DNA from: Epichloe hybrida
Taxonomy: Eukaryota > Ascomycota > Sordariomycetes > Hypocreales > Clavicipitaceae
Length of the DNA stretch: 64,000 bases
Assembly: GCA_019022495.1 (NCBI GenBank)
Contig: JAFEKR010000016.1
Span: forward strand, 744,001-808,000
Direction of reading: 5' to 3'
Shown: positions 37,043-49,200 of the stretch, piece after piece
How positions within the stretch are numbered: position 1 is the stretch's first letter
Layout: the number at the start of each line of letters is the position of its first letter
The notes under the pieces: generated by a model
What the model was told of the DNA's origin: nothing
Databases searched by the model: none
The model's input: only the letters and a program-made list of their open reading frames with translations
Position numbers and translations under genes: made by a program

Positions 37043-39090
37043 TCACATTAATCTAGTTCCCCAGACGCCGCGACCGGCGCTAACACCCAGCCACTCGCCA
37101 TGCTCGGCGTTTTGAAGGTGAGGAACCCATCCAAGATTCCCAACTTCGTATTCGCACTCCCAACTTGCTACTGTACTGCGTTGATTATCCTGTTGCTGAG
37201 ATCCGTTGATTGCATGCCCGCCGACTGATGAGCTCGAATTCATGAGATCCCAAATAAGCACTTGGCAATCATCAGCTCCAGAAGCAAGAGTTCCCCGTCT
37301 GAGCGGTGACCATTCGACACAATTGATCGGGCCAGTATGTCCCTTGAGCTCGAGGAGGGCTTGACCTGGCTGTCGCACATCTAAAATGCGAATGGTACTC
37401 GAATCCTGCGCAAAGGTTGCTAAGAGGTGTGTGTCATGCGGTGAAGTCGCCAGGCGTAATAGGGGTGGGGGACTTCCCATCGATTGTTGAGCATGGGCTG
37501 GGCTTGACCGCCCGCTTCCATCTGTGCAGGACGTCAATATGATAATGTTCATGACAATTTTCAGAGGCTGCCTGAAATGTTGATTCGATGGAGGACTTAC
37601 CTCGCTCTTCCTTGCCCGTCGGCTCATAGATAATTGTTGAATGCTCCAAGCTACGTAAATCAAACATTCGCACACTACCGTCCTGACCACAGCTGACGAA
37701 GACATCTACGCTGTTGGCGCAGAACCGCACATCATAAACTTCCTTATCATGGGCGATGAGCTGCGTTTTAGCGGTCAGAGATGGTATATCCCAGATTGTG
37801 CATGTCGTGTCAATACTCGATGTAATTATCAAGCTTGGCGAAACTGTGTTCCAGTCGAGCGATGTGAGCGGGGCCGTATGATCCGGTGTTTTCGAATTCG
37901 ACAAGAGGGCCAACGGGGTCAATTTGGTGATGGAAGAGGCGTCTCTGCCCCCTCGAGTAATGTTATTGCCGGGGACCACATGTGACTCAGAAGGCAGTGA
38001 CCACAGCCGCAAGTGATCACCAGAGGTAGCTAGAAGGTCCGTAGATTGCTTTTGAGATGAGGGAGGTTCCCATAATAGTCTCGTGACAGGGTACGAATGT
38101 GTAGCCTCAGCTATTTTCGTAAACTCTAAACTATATTTCGATGTGCCTGGCGTGAAGACATCCTGTCCTGTAGGGACGATTTGACTGTCGAGGATTTGGA
38201 TCTGTCACAATTAGATGAACAATCCTCGATAGCCTAGTCACAACAAGTGAACTTACAAAATTGTGACCATCTTCGAGATAACTCCCAAGCGCTAATTTAC
38301 CTGCTCCATTGCCTTGAGGCGGCCACTTGCACCAGTCAAAAGCATAAACAGCCCACGGCGCAAGATAATTGCTTGGCCCCGGTTGGGGGATTGAATGGTC
38401 TTGAAGAGCTCCTGATGCGCTATCTGACATGCTGGAGTCGGCGCGGGGCCGTATATCGGCAAGGCCAAGCGGCGTATTAGAGAAGTGCCTCTGTGAGCCG
38501 GGGACATTGAATTTACCGGCCTCCGCGGGAGACGTGAGTTGAGAAGAACCGCCTGGTGTTGTTGGAGTATAAGCATGGTAGCTTGCTGCGCCGTCGTAGC
38601 CGGCAGCTGGACTGGAACGAGAATATGAGTGCGAGTGCGACATGGGAAGCGAGGGCTTGGGCGGCGTATGGAAATCGTAGGATATTGGTGATGGGTGATG
38701 ATGTCCGTGTTGATTTTGCTGTGACGACGAGGACGACTGCGACGGCGGCTGCATTGCGCTGTGAACTGTAGGAACAACTGGAGCTGTGTTCGAGGATATG
38801 ACCGGCGGCCGTGCTGACAGTCCACCTGGTTGTAGAATGTTCGGCACGCCCGAGCCGCCAGATTGTTGCGGATGATGATGTTGAGATTGGGTCTGCGTTG
38901 TGGGGTGGGCGCCCGTGGGAGAATGGTCAAGCTTGATCTGAGGTGTGTAATCTCGCTGGGATCCAATCTGATTATGCGGAGTTGAAGTCATGCCAGACAT
39001 ATGCAACTCGTCTTGTTGGCCAACATGAGCTCCATATGAACCTGCACTCACCTGTCTCCATGTCGGAGGGAGCTGCTGTGACTGGCTCAT
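37043..39090 (-). CDS. WD40 protein of the DCAF7/WDR68/An11 (TTG1) family
   Basis: Scaffold WD40 protein; relatives bind DYRK/HIPK kinases and transcription factors. Exons are 39090-38257, 38201-37601 and 37521-37043, giving 637 residues. The first 270 residues are low-complexity Gln/Ser/Pro/His (SSSSSQQNQHGHHHP). The WD core opens APWAVYAFDWCKWPP and KLALGSYLEDGHNFIQILD. It then has VTRLLWEPPSS, LLATSGDHLRLW, PLTSLDWNTVSPSLIITSSIDTTCTIWD, IAHDKEVYDVRFC and FVSCGQDGSVRMFDLR. Blade 5-7 elements are LATFAQDSSTIRILDVR, GHTGPINCVEWSP, LASGADDCQVLIWD and GWLGVSAGRGVWG-like ending. This is the known order for WDR68. An in-frame upstream ATG at 39192 is possible; 39090 is chosen because the extension looks like a decayed hydrophobic stretch. 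Confidence 0.88.
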
Positions 39091-39698
39091 TGACTGACAA
39101 GCTCTGCTGGCAGCCAGCTGTCGACGTGAGCTCGTTATTATATATGTAGAATTCGGGAGAGAAACAAGAAAACACAGAGTTGAAGCTGCCACTACAATAA
39201 CCGCACTTCAAGGAGCGGGGTCTGCTAAATGGCTGCGAAACGACTGGCTGACTCGAGTGATGCTCGAGCGGTGCCCCTTCGTTCTGCGCAGTTACGGATA
39301 GTTTGGGGCGGCAACGAGAGAGGTCTGCTGCCTGATCAAATTGAACTTCCAGTCGGTCGCGGTGGGAATTGGCAGTAGCCTACGTGCCTAGGCTTCAGCA
39401 TCAGTGTCTCGGTCGAACGTAACAGCAAATACAGGCCCAACATGCACCAGGCCGCACCAGCCACTTCACAGTGCGCTACTGACGAGTTTGTTCGACGAAC
39501 CTGTGCAGTTGACCCCCAGCCTCCACGACCGCATGGCCACTGGCCCCTGTTACACTTGGCCGAGATTTGTCCTAGCCAGGGTCTCGTGAGCTGTCAGGCA
39601 GTCGTCCAAGCATCATATGTAGGTACATGATCAAAAACAAGATTCGTTGCATTGGTGTCTTTCGATTCACATTTTCCTGTCCCCCAAGCTGCTTCGCT
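39091..39698. other. Divergent promoter region of the WD40 and Atg28-like genes
   Basis: About 600 bases of ordinary composition between the two start codons. No supported gene inside. Confidence 0.55.
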
Positions 39699-41654
39699 AT
39701 GGCGCTGACCTCGCCATCCCTGATGAACCAAATTAATGACGTCGCCCAGAGAGCTTCGAAGTTGTCTTTGACCTCATCTGCTGCCGAGCCATCAGCAGAA
39801 TACCAGCTTCAAAAACTAGGACCCCGACCGACCGATGCATGGCAACATGACGATGGATCTTTCAGTAGTAACGTTTCTCGCCATCGGATATCGGACACAA
39901 TGCACGAGGAACATTCTCTGAAGTCTTCGTCTACAAGGCGGGATAGCTCCATTGGTTCGTTGTCGAAGCACAAGCCGAAATCGTTGTTCGCTGGTCCACC
40001 GCCTCCTATTGCCGCATCGATACTAGCTACGAAGCCACCCTCTGGCGTGTCGCCTAATGGGTACGAATCTGATATAAAGTCTCATGGACCTTTTCGGATG
40101 ATGGGACGGTCTATATGCCATTTCATGTTTGATCAGTCGCGGTCTGAATATGGATCACATCATCGAAGACCTAATGCGCTCTGGCGTAATCTGCGGCGGC
40201 GCGAGCGAAATCTCGAAGACGACATTCAGCAGCTTCTAGACTTTCAGGCAGCTGGGTTGGTGTCTGGCAGTCAAGTCGACGAGACATCCTCGAGCGGGAA
40301 TCATAATAATTACAGTGACACCGGGAACAGCACACCAGCCGGGACCTTCTTCCCTACGGCAACATCAAGATCCCAAGTGCCAAAGAGCTCGTACCTAACT
40401 CCACGGTCCACTGCAGACGGCAACGTTGTCCCTGTCAGACAGCCGGCCAGAACTCGCCCACCTGGACTAAGGACTATTCGGAATGGCCTGCGCACTGCTA
40501 TAGAATCACTCGAAGAACTTCGGCGAGAGGAATCTGAGTATATCGCCACAGCTATTAGAGAGAGGAAACTAGCCCTTCAAGAACTCCATAATCTTGGCAC
40601 AAGGCGACTTGGTATACAATCCGAGCTTACAGCATCTGATAACGATGGAGAGGAACCATTGGCAAGAGAGCTTCGGGAGCTTGGACAGAGGCAAATTTTC
40701 GTGGATCAAGAGATTGGCCGGCTTGAAGAACAACTCACGGGATTGCGAAAACAGCGGCGCTGGCTGCAGGACCAGATGAGTCATGTGCGAGGGCAGAGGG
40801 AAGCAAATCTTAGTGGGTATCGAGGCGCCCTCAGAGACGTGGACTCGGAGCTGAGTAACCTGATGAGGCGTCCGCCTGTTCTGCCCCTTGACCCAGCCAT
40901 ACACGGCGAAGGTAATGAGACTCTGCGCAGAGACTTAGCTTCAGCAGGAGGACCCGAATTTCTGAGTCTCACCCCTGAGCGTCGGAGTCCTGAGATGGCT
41001 AAGTCTTGGTGGGAAGCTGAACTCTCCGTGTTAGAAAAGAGGGCTATACACGTAAATGAGGATCGACGGGCACTAGAAGGAGGCTCTGCGTTATGGAAAG
41101 ACGTGTTGGCGTTGGTTTCGAGCTTTGAATCTGACCTTCGACGGACAATGAGGGGTGGTGCCCCATCACAATTGGACTCATCTGCCAAAGGGAAGGAGAA
41201 AGCGCATACAGAGGAAGAGCTCATTCGCAATCAGGCAGCAAGCATGGGCAACATTCTCACGCAACTGGAGCAAGCCATGGAAGTGGCAGAGTCAAATAGA
41301 TGGAATCTGCTTATATGTGCCATCGGGGCCGAGTTGGAAGCTTTTAAAGAAGCCCATGACGTTTTAACTACTCTTTTGCCTCAAAAAGACGAGATAACGT
41401 CGAGCCCTAGCAATATTCCACCGAAATGTGGCCAGTCTGCTCTCGCCAATCATGCCTTTGTGCACGTTGACGAAAGTGACGACGATGTTCCGCCGGATCT
41501 TCTCGAGTCACACACGGATGACGACAAACAACACTCTACGAATATCGCGACAGCAGTGAATTTTGCCGAAGCTGAGGACACAGGCTACAAGAGGCCACTG
41601 AGCCATGGCAGTGGAAATGAAGTTCCTCTGGAATTTCTAGCGGAGCATGGATGA
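39699..41654 (+). CDS. Coiled-coil protein, probable autophagy-related Atg28 homologue
   Basis: A single-exon frame of 651 residues from ATG 39699 (MALTSPSLMNQINDVAQRAS). The first 180 residues are Ser/Pro-rich, ending at a basic LWRNLRRRERNLEDDIQQLL segment. Two coiled coils occupy about residues 265-395 (ESLEELRREESEYIATAIRE, ELRELGQRQIFVDQEIGRLE). The conserved block GYRGALRDVDSELSNLMRRPPVLPLDP follows. The C-terminus has paired acidic motifs, DESDDDVPPDLLESH and EVPLEFLAEHG. This architecture matches fungal proteins annotated Atg28, reported in yeasts as an Atg17-linked scaffold in selective autophagy. The match rests on recognition of the GYRGALRDVDSEL and C-terminal motifs, so the assignment is tentative. 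Shared promoter region with the WD40 gene. Confidence 0.7.
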   Translation: MALTSPSLMNQINDVAQRASKLSLTSSAAEPSAEYQLQKLGPRPTDAWQHDDGSFSSNVSRHRISDTMHEEHSLKSSSTRRDSSIGSLSKHKPKSLFAGPPPPIAASILATKPPSGVSPNGYESDIKSHGPFRMMGRSICHFMFDQSRSEYGSHHRRPNALWRNLRRRERNLEDDIQQLLDFQAAGLVSGSQVDETSSSGNHNNYSDTGNSTPAGTFFPTATSRSQVPKSSYLTPRSTADGNVVPVRQPARTRPPGLRTIRNGLRTAIESLEELRREESEYIATAIRERKLALQELHNLGTRRLGIQSELTASDNDGEEPLARELRELGQRQIFVDQEIGRLEEQLTGLRKQRRWLQDQMSHVRGQREANLSGYRGALRDVDSELSNLMRRPPVLPLDPAIHGEGNETLRRDLASAGGPEFLSLTPERRSPEMAKSWWEAELSVLEKRAIHVNEDRRALEGGSALWKDVLALVSSFESDLRRTMRGGAPSQLDSSAKGKEKAHTEEELIRNQAASMGNILTQLEQAMEVAESNRWNLLICAIGAELEAFKEAHDVLTTLLPQKDEITSSPSNIPPKCGQSALANHAFVHVDESDDDVPPDLLESHTDDDKQHSTNIATAVNFAEAEDTGYKRPLSHGSGNEVPLEFLAEHG

Positions 41655-42024
41655 GACAGCCAGACAGCCAGAAGTAAATGCTGTGAAAAGGTTTCATTAT
41701 TCGGATGGTCGTTTAAACCAGTTTTTATCTTCAAGATGCTGGAACTCTTTCGCGAAGCCATCGAACATGAGACACAATATTTGCGCCTTACATTCAGCTT
41801 AAATGGGTAATGCCGATCTCACTCAGTTGCTCCCCAATCAAGACCAAATCCATAGCAACTGTTTTTAAGAGTGAGAAAGCCACCGGAGAGGAAAAGTGAA
41901 GTGGAAAGCAGTGGTCGCTTGGAGAACTTATACGCTCTAGCCACGAATGATGAAATCAAGTTTCATTCCGAAGTTGAGCGTAACGTGTCCACACGTAGAA
42001 GCGACCCCTGACTTACAAATTAGA
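41655..42024. other. Convergent intergenic region
   Basis: About 370 bases between the ends of the Atg28-like gene and the DUF1748 gene. No feature seen. Confidence 0.55.
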
Positions 42025-42558
42025 TCATCGCCTTCGTTCAAAAAAACCACTGGATCCTGCAATAGCGACTGACTGGTCCATGACCCATTCGCCGACGCCA
42101 AGATACTTATCGATCCATTTTGAAACTTCTTGGTTTTCGCCAGCAACTTTATCTGTCTTGAAACTAGGCCTGGGATTTCCCGAAATCGGGCAGACGTAAG
42201 CAAATACAGTAGTTAACGATGTGTGGGAAGTCCAGTCGCAGAATACTCACGTCAACCCGGTGGATCGTTTCATGCCCGCCAAAAATGCAGAAACTGAGAC
42301 CATGTATGCTTAGCCGTTCCGCTCACGCGTTGTGTGTAGAACAGAACAGATCAACTTACTGAGCACGGCGTCGAAGGCGTAGTGCGTCAATCGTCCAACC
42401 TTTGACCATAACCCAAATGTCAGCAGGTTGAGAAGCTGCTATCTTCTTAGACTAATGGTGCTAAGAAGGGGGAATTTGTTCCTCTTGGCCATTGAAGGCG
42501 GCGCTGATGACTCCGCCGCCGATAAACAAAGGATTCGAGTTGCTGTACGTACCACCAT
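42025..42558 (-). CDS. DUF1748 mini-protein, with a 6-nt first exon
   Basis: A 77-residue fungal protein of the DUF1748 family, with no established biochemical role that I can state. Exons (minus strand) are 42558-42553, 42399-42360, 42293-42251 and 42169-42025. The first exon codes only Met-Val. It then reads GRLTHYAFDAVLISAFLAGM, KRSTGLTP, and later WIDKYLGVGEWVMDQSV, AIAGSSGFFERRR. The YAFDAVLISAFLAG stretch is a likely membrane helix. The start is chosen because no ATG exists in the frame of exon 2 before a stop. ATGGTG followed by GTACGT is the nearest donor in phase, and CTGAC..CAAAG is the acceptor. The pieces are too small for naive gene callers. Confidence 0.82.
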
Positions 42559-44008
42559 AATGCTTATCGGGTCTGGATCAGTCAAGGCGTGTTGCCTGCC
42601 TGTTTGGCACGAAGAGAAGCCAAGGGCACTCGGAAAGAAGACCGGTTGTGAGTTCGACTGTTGAGGCTAGGGTGCGACACGACCACAGTGATTCGAAGTC
42701 GAAGTTCGGTGTAGTTGCGGACACACGCATGCTAAAGCTCGTTTTAGCTCGTTGCCAACTCACGTGCCTCTCTCAAACTGCTCGAACTGTCTCCGAGGGT
42801 GCCACTTTTGCCACAACACTTACTAGCTGGGCAGGGGGCTATCTGTATGTACCATATTACATAATAACGGTTGCTGATTGGAGCAACGCTAAAGCCGCCA
42901 CCAGACTACACAGCCAGTACCTACGGACGTAGGGAGGCAATATTCCAGGTACTCCGCCTTTAGGAGCGACGTGCTATGATTGTGGACTAGCTTCTATGCA
43001 AATACGTCCGTAGGGTTTCAGTCTTCTGCAGGGTCTGAGAGCGGGCTCCTTCCCGGTGCTCCATCGGCGGCTTCATGGGTTCGGGCTCTGGATTGGAGCT
43101 GCGAAATCAACTTTAGTTGCGTGGTTTTACACGGAGTTGGAGGGATCTTGATCAGCGCTTGTTGGAGGGATATCTACCAGGTCCAAGCTCTCTGCCTAAA
43201 ATCGATTTTGTTGCAGATGGAATAGACGCGCTGGGCGAGAGGGGGATATGTCTGTATTTTTTTCCTCCGCTTGACTACTGGACAACGACGGCACATTCGG
43301 GCAGTGGAAATGCTGTACGGATTATTCTGCATAGAGCTTTCATTCAACATGGTTGTATTTTTGTTGAGAGCTGGCGCTTGAAGGTTGCACCAGACAAGTC
43401 ACACCATGGTCCCCGGAGATGGCAGGCCAAAACACCCACTTTCTGCTGCGTAAATTTATGACCAGTGTCAGATTAGCTGATAGCTATGGCACAACCTCTA
43501 CTCCGTGTAGCATCACAAATCCCTTGAAAAAAAAAACGAAACGCCCTTGACTCATATTGCAGGCTACTCTTAAACGTTGTTGTTCAGACTGGGTCGCAAG
43601 TCAAGTTTCTGAATAGCTGCGCTTACCTCGCAAACGATTGAAGGACTATTATATTCTAATTTTGGTGCGGACAGATGTTTCAGCAACTCGCTAGAGTTTC
43701 CCTCATTCTTGACGTCTCAAGTTTGGCCGGAACCCCAACGAGACCGTCTCCACGAGGGTAGTCTAAACAGGCGAAACCTCATTTGTTCGACAGTGGAATA
43801 GAAGCAATGAACGAGCTTTGACAAGAGGACTGCTTGCTCAAAGACCCGGCAAGGCACATTAATGTTTTGACTATACGTATACTCCGTACTAGTGTCTTGT
43901 TTGTCAAGGGTCGATACAGGCGTATGTTGGCCCTATCCAGAGATAACGCCCTGTGCTTCCTTATCCTTGACCGCACGACGAATGGAGACATCTGGGTCTA
44001 TGCACCTA
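42559..44008. other. Gene-free region left of the nested transposon
   Basis: About 1.45 kb of ordinary composition. Plus-strand frames of 60-114 codons (for example 43117-43461) have no recognisable motifs. It contains the promoter of the DUF1748 gene. Confidence 0.5.
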
Positions 44009-44042
44009 GGGTCTGATCCACGAGCCGGTGCAAACTTTGCAC
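44009..44042. repeat. Left terminal inverted repeat (34 bp)
   Basis: Perfect inverted copy of 53022-53055. Its inner half contains the palindrome GTGCAAACTTTGCAC, and GTGCAAA recurs immediately inside at 44046-44052, suggesting a subterminal transposase-binding array. Confidence 0.9.
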
Positions 44043-44681
44043 GAGTGCAAAATGCACATAAGCGGACGCGCTAGCTATTTTTATTAGCTAAGATCTATAG
44101 AAATTTATAGAACTTTATCTAAATTATATAAACACTATAGCCTCCCTTATTTATAATATATCTTTTTAACTAGGGCCATGTAAATACTTATAATAGGCTT
44201 AGATACTAAGAATAAAGTGAATTTTACTAATTTCTAGGTATAAACTATACACTTTATATTATACTTATATAAAGTTTACACTAGTATAAAGTTTATACCT
44301 AGCTATAAGCTATAATAATGTTTCTTAGGGTCTATAACCTCTTAATTAATTAATTTATTATAGATAAAGACACTAATAATAACCTTTAGCTTATAATATT
44401 AGTTTTATAGTGTTTTTAAAAGCTAGGCTTACTATAAAGAGCCTTATATAGGCTATATTACCTCTATAAGCATATTAACTATAATAATAATGCTTATAAT
44501 ACTCTCCTTAGCCTTAGAGATGCCTAGGTATTACTAATAGTATTATAAGAGCTCTATAAATATATTCTTTAATTTATATTAAAAAAGGAATTCAAAATCC
44601 TTTATTAGATACTAAGGGAGATCTTCCTTTAGCTTTATAACTAGCTTTATATTAATACCTTAGTAAGCTCTTTATAATATT

Positions 44682-44883
44682 TGTGAGGCCCCACTCACAA
44701 CAACACCCGTAATCACCAGTGCACCCCGCGGGCAGGCCATGTCCTAGGGCTAGGTCTACGTGACACTAGCGAGCCGCTAGCTATAAGCTAGCGACTCGCA
44801 CGCATAACACACTTAGACCTAGCAAGCTTTAGTTAATATACTAGAGCCCCTATACCTCTTACCTAGCTACTATTATTCTCATA
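44682..44883 (+). repeat. 5' LTR
   Basis: 202 bp, from TGTGAGGCCCCACTCACAAC to CTCATA (CA changed to TA). It contains a near-perfect 31-nt inverted repeat at 44769-44799 (GCGAGCCGCTAGCTATAAGC...), which can fold in the transcript. Confidence 0.92.
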
Positions 44884-45299
44884 ATTCTAAAGCTTCTCCC
44901 ACTAGCTACCTAAGAGTAATATAGGGGGGAGAACCACCTAATCCGCTAGAGCAATATTAGATAATAACCTAACCCTAACGGACAAGAGTCATACCTAAGC
45001 AAATAAGGGTAACACTATAGGCAAAGACACACCATGTACTAACAAAACCATGCTTGTAATAAGACCCTTTACCCCTTATAGCAAAGCTACGGCAATACTA
45101 GAGTAAATTGCTTAGCTAGAAAAACTCTAAAGATTATAAGAATAAGAATAAGAACTTATTAACCTTATTAGGGGTAACTTAGGGGAAGTGTAAGGGAAAA
45201 GCAAGCGAAGAGCTAGCCCCTCCTTAAGCAATAGTAGCTAAGAGGTTAGGGTTAAGAATATCGCTAAGCTTTAACACTCTATAAACCCCTAAAGGCATA

Positions 45300-48200
45300 A
45301 GATATAGATAAATAACCTAAACTATGCCTTTAATAGGGCAAAGAAGAAATACTAACGCAATTACTAAAAGATCCTCTTCGCACTTAACTATATACACACT
45401 AACTGCAGGGCGAGATAGGACAAATACCTTAATAAATAATAGGCTAATAGCTAGGATAATCTTAAGGATAATTAGGATAAATTCCAGACCTAGACGCTCA
45501 CGCTACTTAGGGACTTTGCAAACCGCAATGCCTAAATAGCTACATAGCTTAAGAACGCAAAGTAACGTAAGGGCTAGAGCCCTATTAAATTTAGTATCTT
45601 CCTAGATTTGCTAGAGATATACCTAGAAAGAGCCCCTGAAAAGTCCTATGCCCTTATGTTCTTTGTAAAGTTACTCCCTAAGCTATAGGACTATATTAAC
45701 CTACATGCCTCTATTACTAGGAAAACACAAGAGGAGGTTATATAACTTACCTAGCGATTTTAGGAAGCTATGCTAAAGAGTAAGTGAAAGCCTAAATATT
45801 TAGGAGATAAGGGATTATATAAGAATCCCTAACGTCATAGAAATAACTTACCCTAAGGTTATAGGCTATATAGAGATTAAAGGAATAGAGACTAGGAAAA
45901 GGGCCTAGCTATATACCTAAATAATAGCGAAATTAGGGATAAGAGATAATATTATAACTATAATAGCCTAGACCACCTTGCAAATAAATGCAATAAGCTA
46001 AGGAAAAACCCCTAAGATAGACAGGGAAACTTCCTAAGGTAAAAGTAAAGGCCCTTACCTCTGCCTTAAACACTAAGGTACTAATTAGGCGTTGATTTCA
46101 CATACTAGTTACTATTCATAGGCATAAAGACATTAAAATAGTAGCGGATCTAGATAGTTACGCTAAGCTTAACATTATTAGCGTTAAATTCGCAAGAAAC
46201 CATAAGCTTAATTAGGCTAAGGCTACGGCACTTATCCTCTAGGTAGTAGGGGCCCTTATAGTCCTTTAATATAGTGTCTATAAGGTGCCTATTACTATTA
46301 AAGACTTAAGAGAGGAAGAAAAGGACCTTAAGCTACTATGCATAGCTGTAGATAAAGACCTAAGAGTAGGGGGAAGCCCTGTCTTAATTAGGATATATAC
46401 ACTCACTAAAGAACGTATATATCTTTATTTACACTTATAAGAGTAGTAGTTTAAGAAAAAGAAAATAGCCTTTTTGCTTATAACTCCCTATAAGTTCGCA
46501 AAGGTAACGCGCGATAAGGCTATTATGTATACTATCATAGGAGTTATAAAAGATAAGTTCATTACCCTTAAAGACAATAAGGAGGTAAAAGCATACGAAA
46601 CTATTAAAGATATCCCTAAGGAACTATATAAGTTTAAAGACATGTTTGTAGTAAATAAGGCAGGTAGTTTACTATTAAGAAAGGAGACTAATCACGTAAT
46701 TAACCTAATACCTAGGGCCACGCCCCTATATAGACTGATTTACCCTCTCTCCTAAAGTAAGTTAAAGGAGCTTTGCAAATATATTAACAAAAACCTGTAG
46801 AAAGGCTAGATAAGACCCTCTAAGAGCCCTATAGGCGCGCCTATCCTATTCGTGCTAAAGAAGGATAAAATGCTTTAACTATATGTGGATTATTAGGGAC
46901 TTAATAGAGTAATGTAGAAAAATCGCTACGTGAGATCCTAGGTGCCCTACTTCTTAAAGGATTACTATAACTATATAGACTTTTATAAAATAGCAAAAGC
47001 TAAATAGGAGATAGGCTAGATAGTGTATATTCCTCTATCCCTATTTACTTTTAATATATTAGGCATAGACCTAGGAAAAGTAACCTATTGTAGCGCGCTA
47101 TAAAAGGCACTATTATAGATAGCGTCTAGCTAAAAGATGCCTATAATTAGAGTAATGCCCTTTGTCTTAGTAGGATAATAAGGGCTAATGGTATCCTACA
47201 TTCTAAACGTAGCATAGCTTAGGAGCTACTCGCTATAGTAAAGTTATTTAAATAGTAACACTATATTAAAGGCATGGCAACCCTAAATTGGATTACTAGA
47301 CTATAAAATAGCAATAGGATACTAATAGTATAAGAGAAGACGTGGTAAGATGCCTTTAAAAGGGGAGGAAAATGCCCTAGTCTTAATATATTAAAGAAAA
47401 CATAGTAAGACACCTTTAGGGGAGGAAAATGCCCTAGTCTTAGTAAAGAGGCTTAGCGAGATACCTTTAGGGGAGGAAAATGCCCTAGCTACTACAGAGA
47501 GAGCTCTAGAGGCTAGAGTAGCCTAGTTAAGAGGCTAGTTAGCCACCGTAAATCCGGTAAAAGATTAGCTAAATAAGGGTAATTTCTAGGAGAAGGTAGT
47601 GTGTGTCTAAGACATTAGCATAGCATAAGAGATATAGGAGACTATTAAGCCACTAAATCCCTACTAATCTGAGCTAAATAAACCATTAGCGCAATTACTA
47701 TAGAAGGCGTAGGATTAAGATCTGGATTTGCAGAAGTAAAATAGTAAGATTAATAATTCCCTAGTAAGAGGCAAGGGAAAAGCTAGTCCATAGTTACGTG
47801 GCACGAGGGGCCTCCTAATGTACTAAGACTAGGTAGTTATTCCCTAGGAGCCTATCTTATAATAGGAGCTTCTATAGCTACACTATAACGATCTACTAGT
47901 AGGTTACTTTAGGACTAAACACACTCTTAAGCTATTAAAGCGTTACTTCTAGTAGCTAGGCATAAGTAAGTTAGTATCTAACTATGTTGTAAGCTATAGG
48001 GTCTGCTAGCGGGTAATAGCTAGAAGGCATTGCCTATATAAAAGCCTTAAATCCCTGCTAATACCGCGGTAACTATAGGCGGAAATCTTAATAGATTTTA
48101 TCATAGGATTGCTAGTCGCCTAAGCAGGCGAACGAGAGACTTACGCAATCCTAGTGATTATAGACTAATTCACTAAGTACTCTGTCTTCCTACCTATAAC

Positions 48201-49200
48201 TATAATAATTAACGTAGCTAAACTAGCAGAGCTTTTCTATAAGGAGATTAAACTAAGGTTTAGGGCGCTAGAGGGCATTGTATCTAATAGGGGATTGGTT
48301 TTTATAAGCTAATTCTAGTTAGACCTGTGCTACCTATTATACGTAAAGCGAAGGCTTTTTACAGCATTTCACCCCTAAACTAACAGGCAAACGGAGAGGA
48401 TAAACTAAGTACTTAAGCATTACCTCTAATGCTTTATAGCTAATAACTAATAGATATAGCCTAAGCTACTCCTAATAGCCTAATTCGCCTATAATAACGT
48501 AGTAAACAGGACTATAGGCTACTCTTCTAATTACTCCCTTATAGGCTATTCACCTAAGTTTTACCTAGCTCTTAGGGATAAGACTAAAGAAGGGGAAGTG
48601 CTAGAAGCCTACGCACGCGTTATAAAGCTATATAAAGTTAGAGAGTGGCTAAAGCAAAACTAGGCAAAAGCCACTAAGACCTAAGCAAAGTACTATAACT
48701 AGCGTTACTAGCCACTAACACTAAAAAGAGGTAACCTAGTACTATTATTAGTAAAGAATATTAGGCTTAAGGACGTAAAACAGAAGCTAACCCCTAGATT
48801 TATTAGACTATTTTAGGTACTTAATGCCATAGGAAAACAAGTATATAGACTTGCGTTGCCTGAAAAATATAGTTAGCTATATAACGTATTCTATGTTAGC
48901 CTATTAGAGCTATGGAATTGCTATAAAGACACTAGAGATAAGGAAATGCTAATGCTAGACTTAGAGAATAAAGATAATAAGTATAAAGTTAAGGAGGTTA
49001 AGGACCACAGAAAGACCTAAGAAGGCAACAAATACCTAGTAAAATAAAAGGGTTAGCTAAGCAAATATAACTAATAGGTTCTAGCAGAGGATATAGAAGG
49101 CGTTTAACGTGTAATTTAGGCATTTTACTAAAACAAGTCTAGTAAGAAAAGTAGTAAGATATAAGCAAGTCATAGGCGAAAAGACATAATATTCTTATAG
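45300..49200 (+). pseudogene. gag-pol remnants of the gypsy element
   Basis: A 93-codon intact stretch at 46474-46755 includes the start of reverse transcriptase (IPKELYKFKDMFVVNKAG). Downstream, near 46853-46910, LKKDKM followed by a stop, LYVDY, a stop and GLNRV is the gypsy RT signature. Near 48080-48200 the frame reads MDF-like IDFIIGLL then AILVIID-stop-FTKYSVFLPI, the integrase core. Near 49020-49095 KYLVK-stop-KG is a chromodomain-like tail. The stops fall where Trp (TGG to TAG) or Arg/Gln (CGA or CAA to TAA) is expected, which is RIP damage rather than random decay. Confidence 0.88.
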
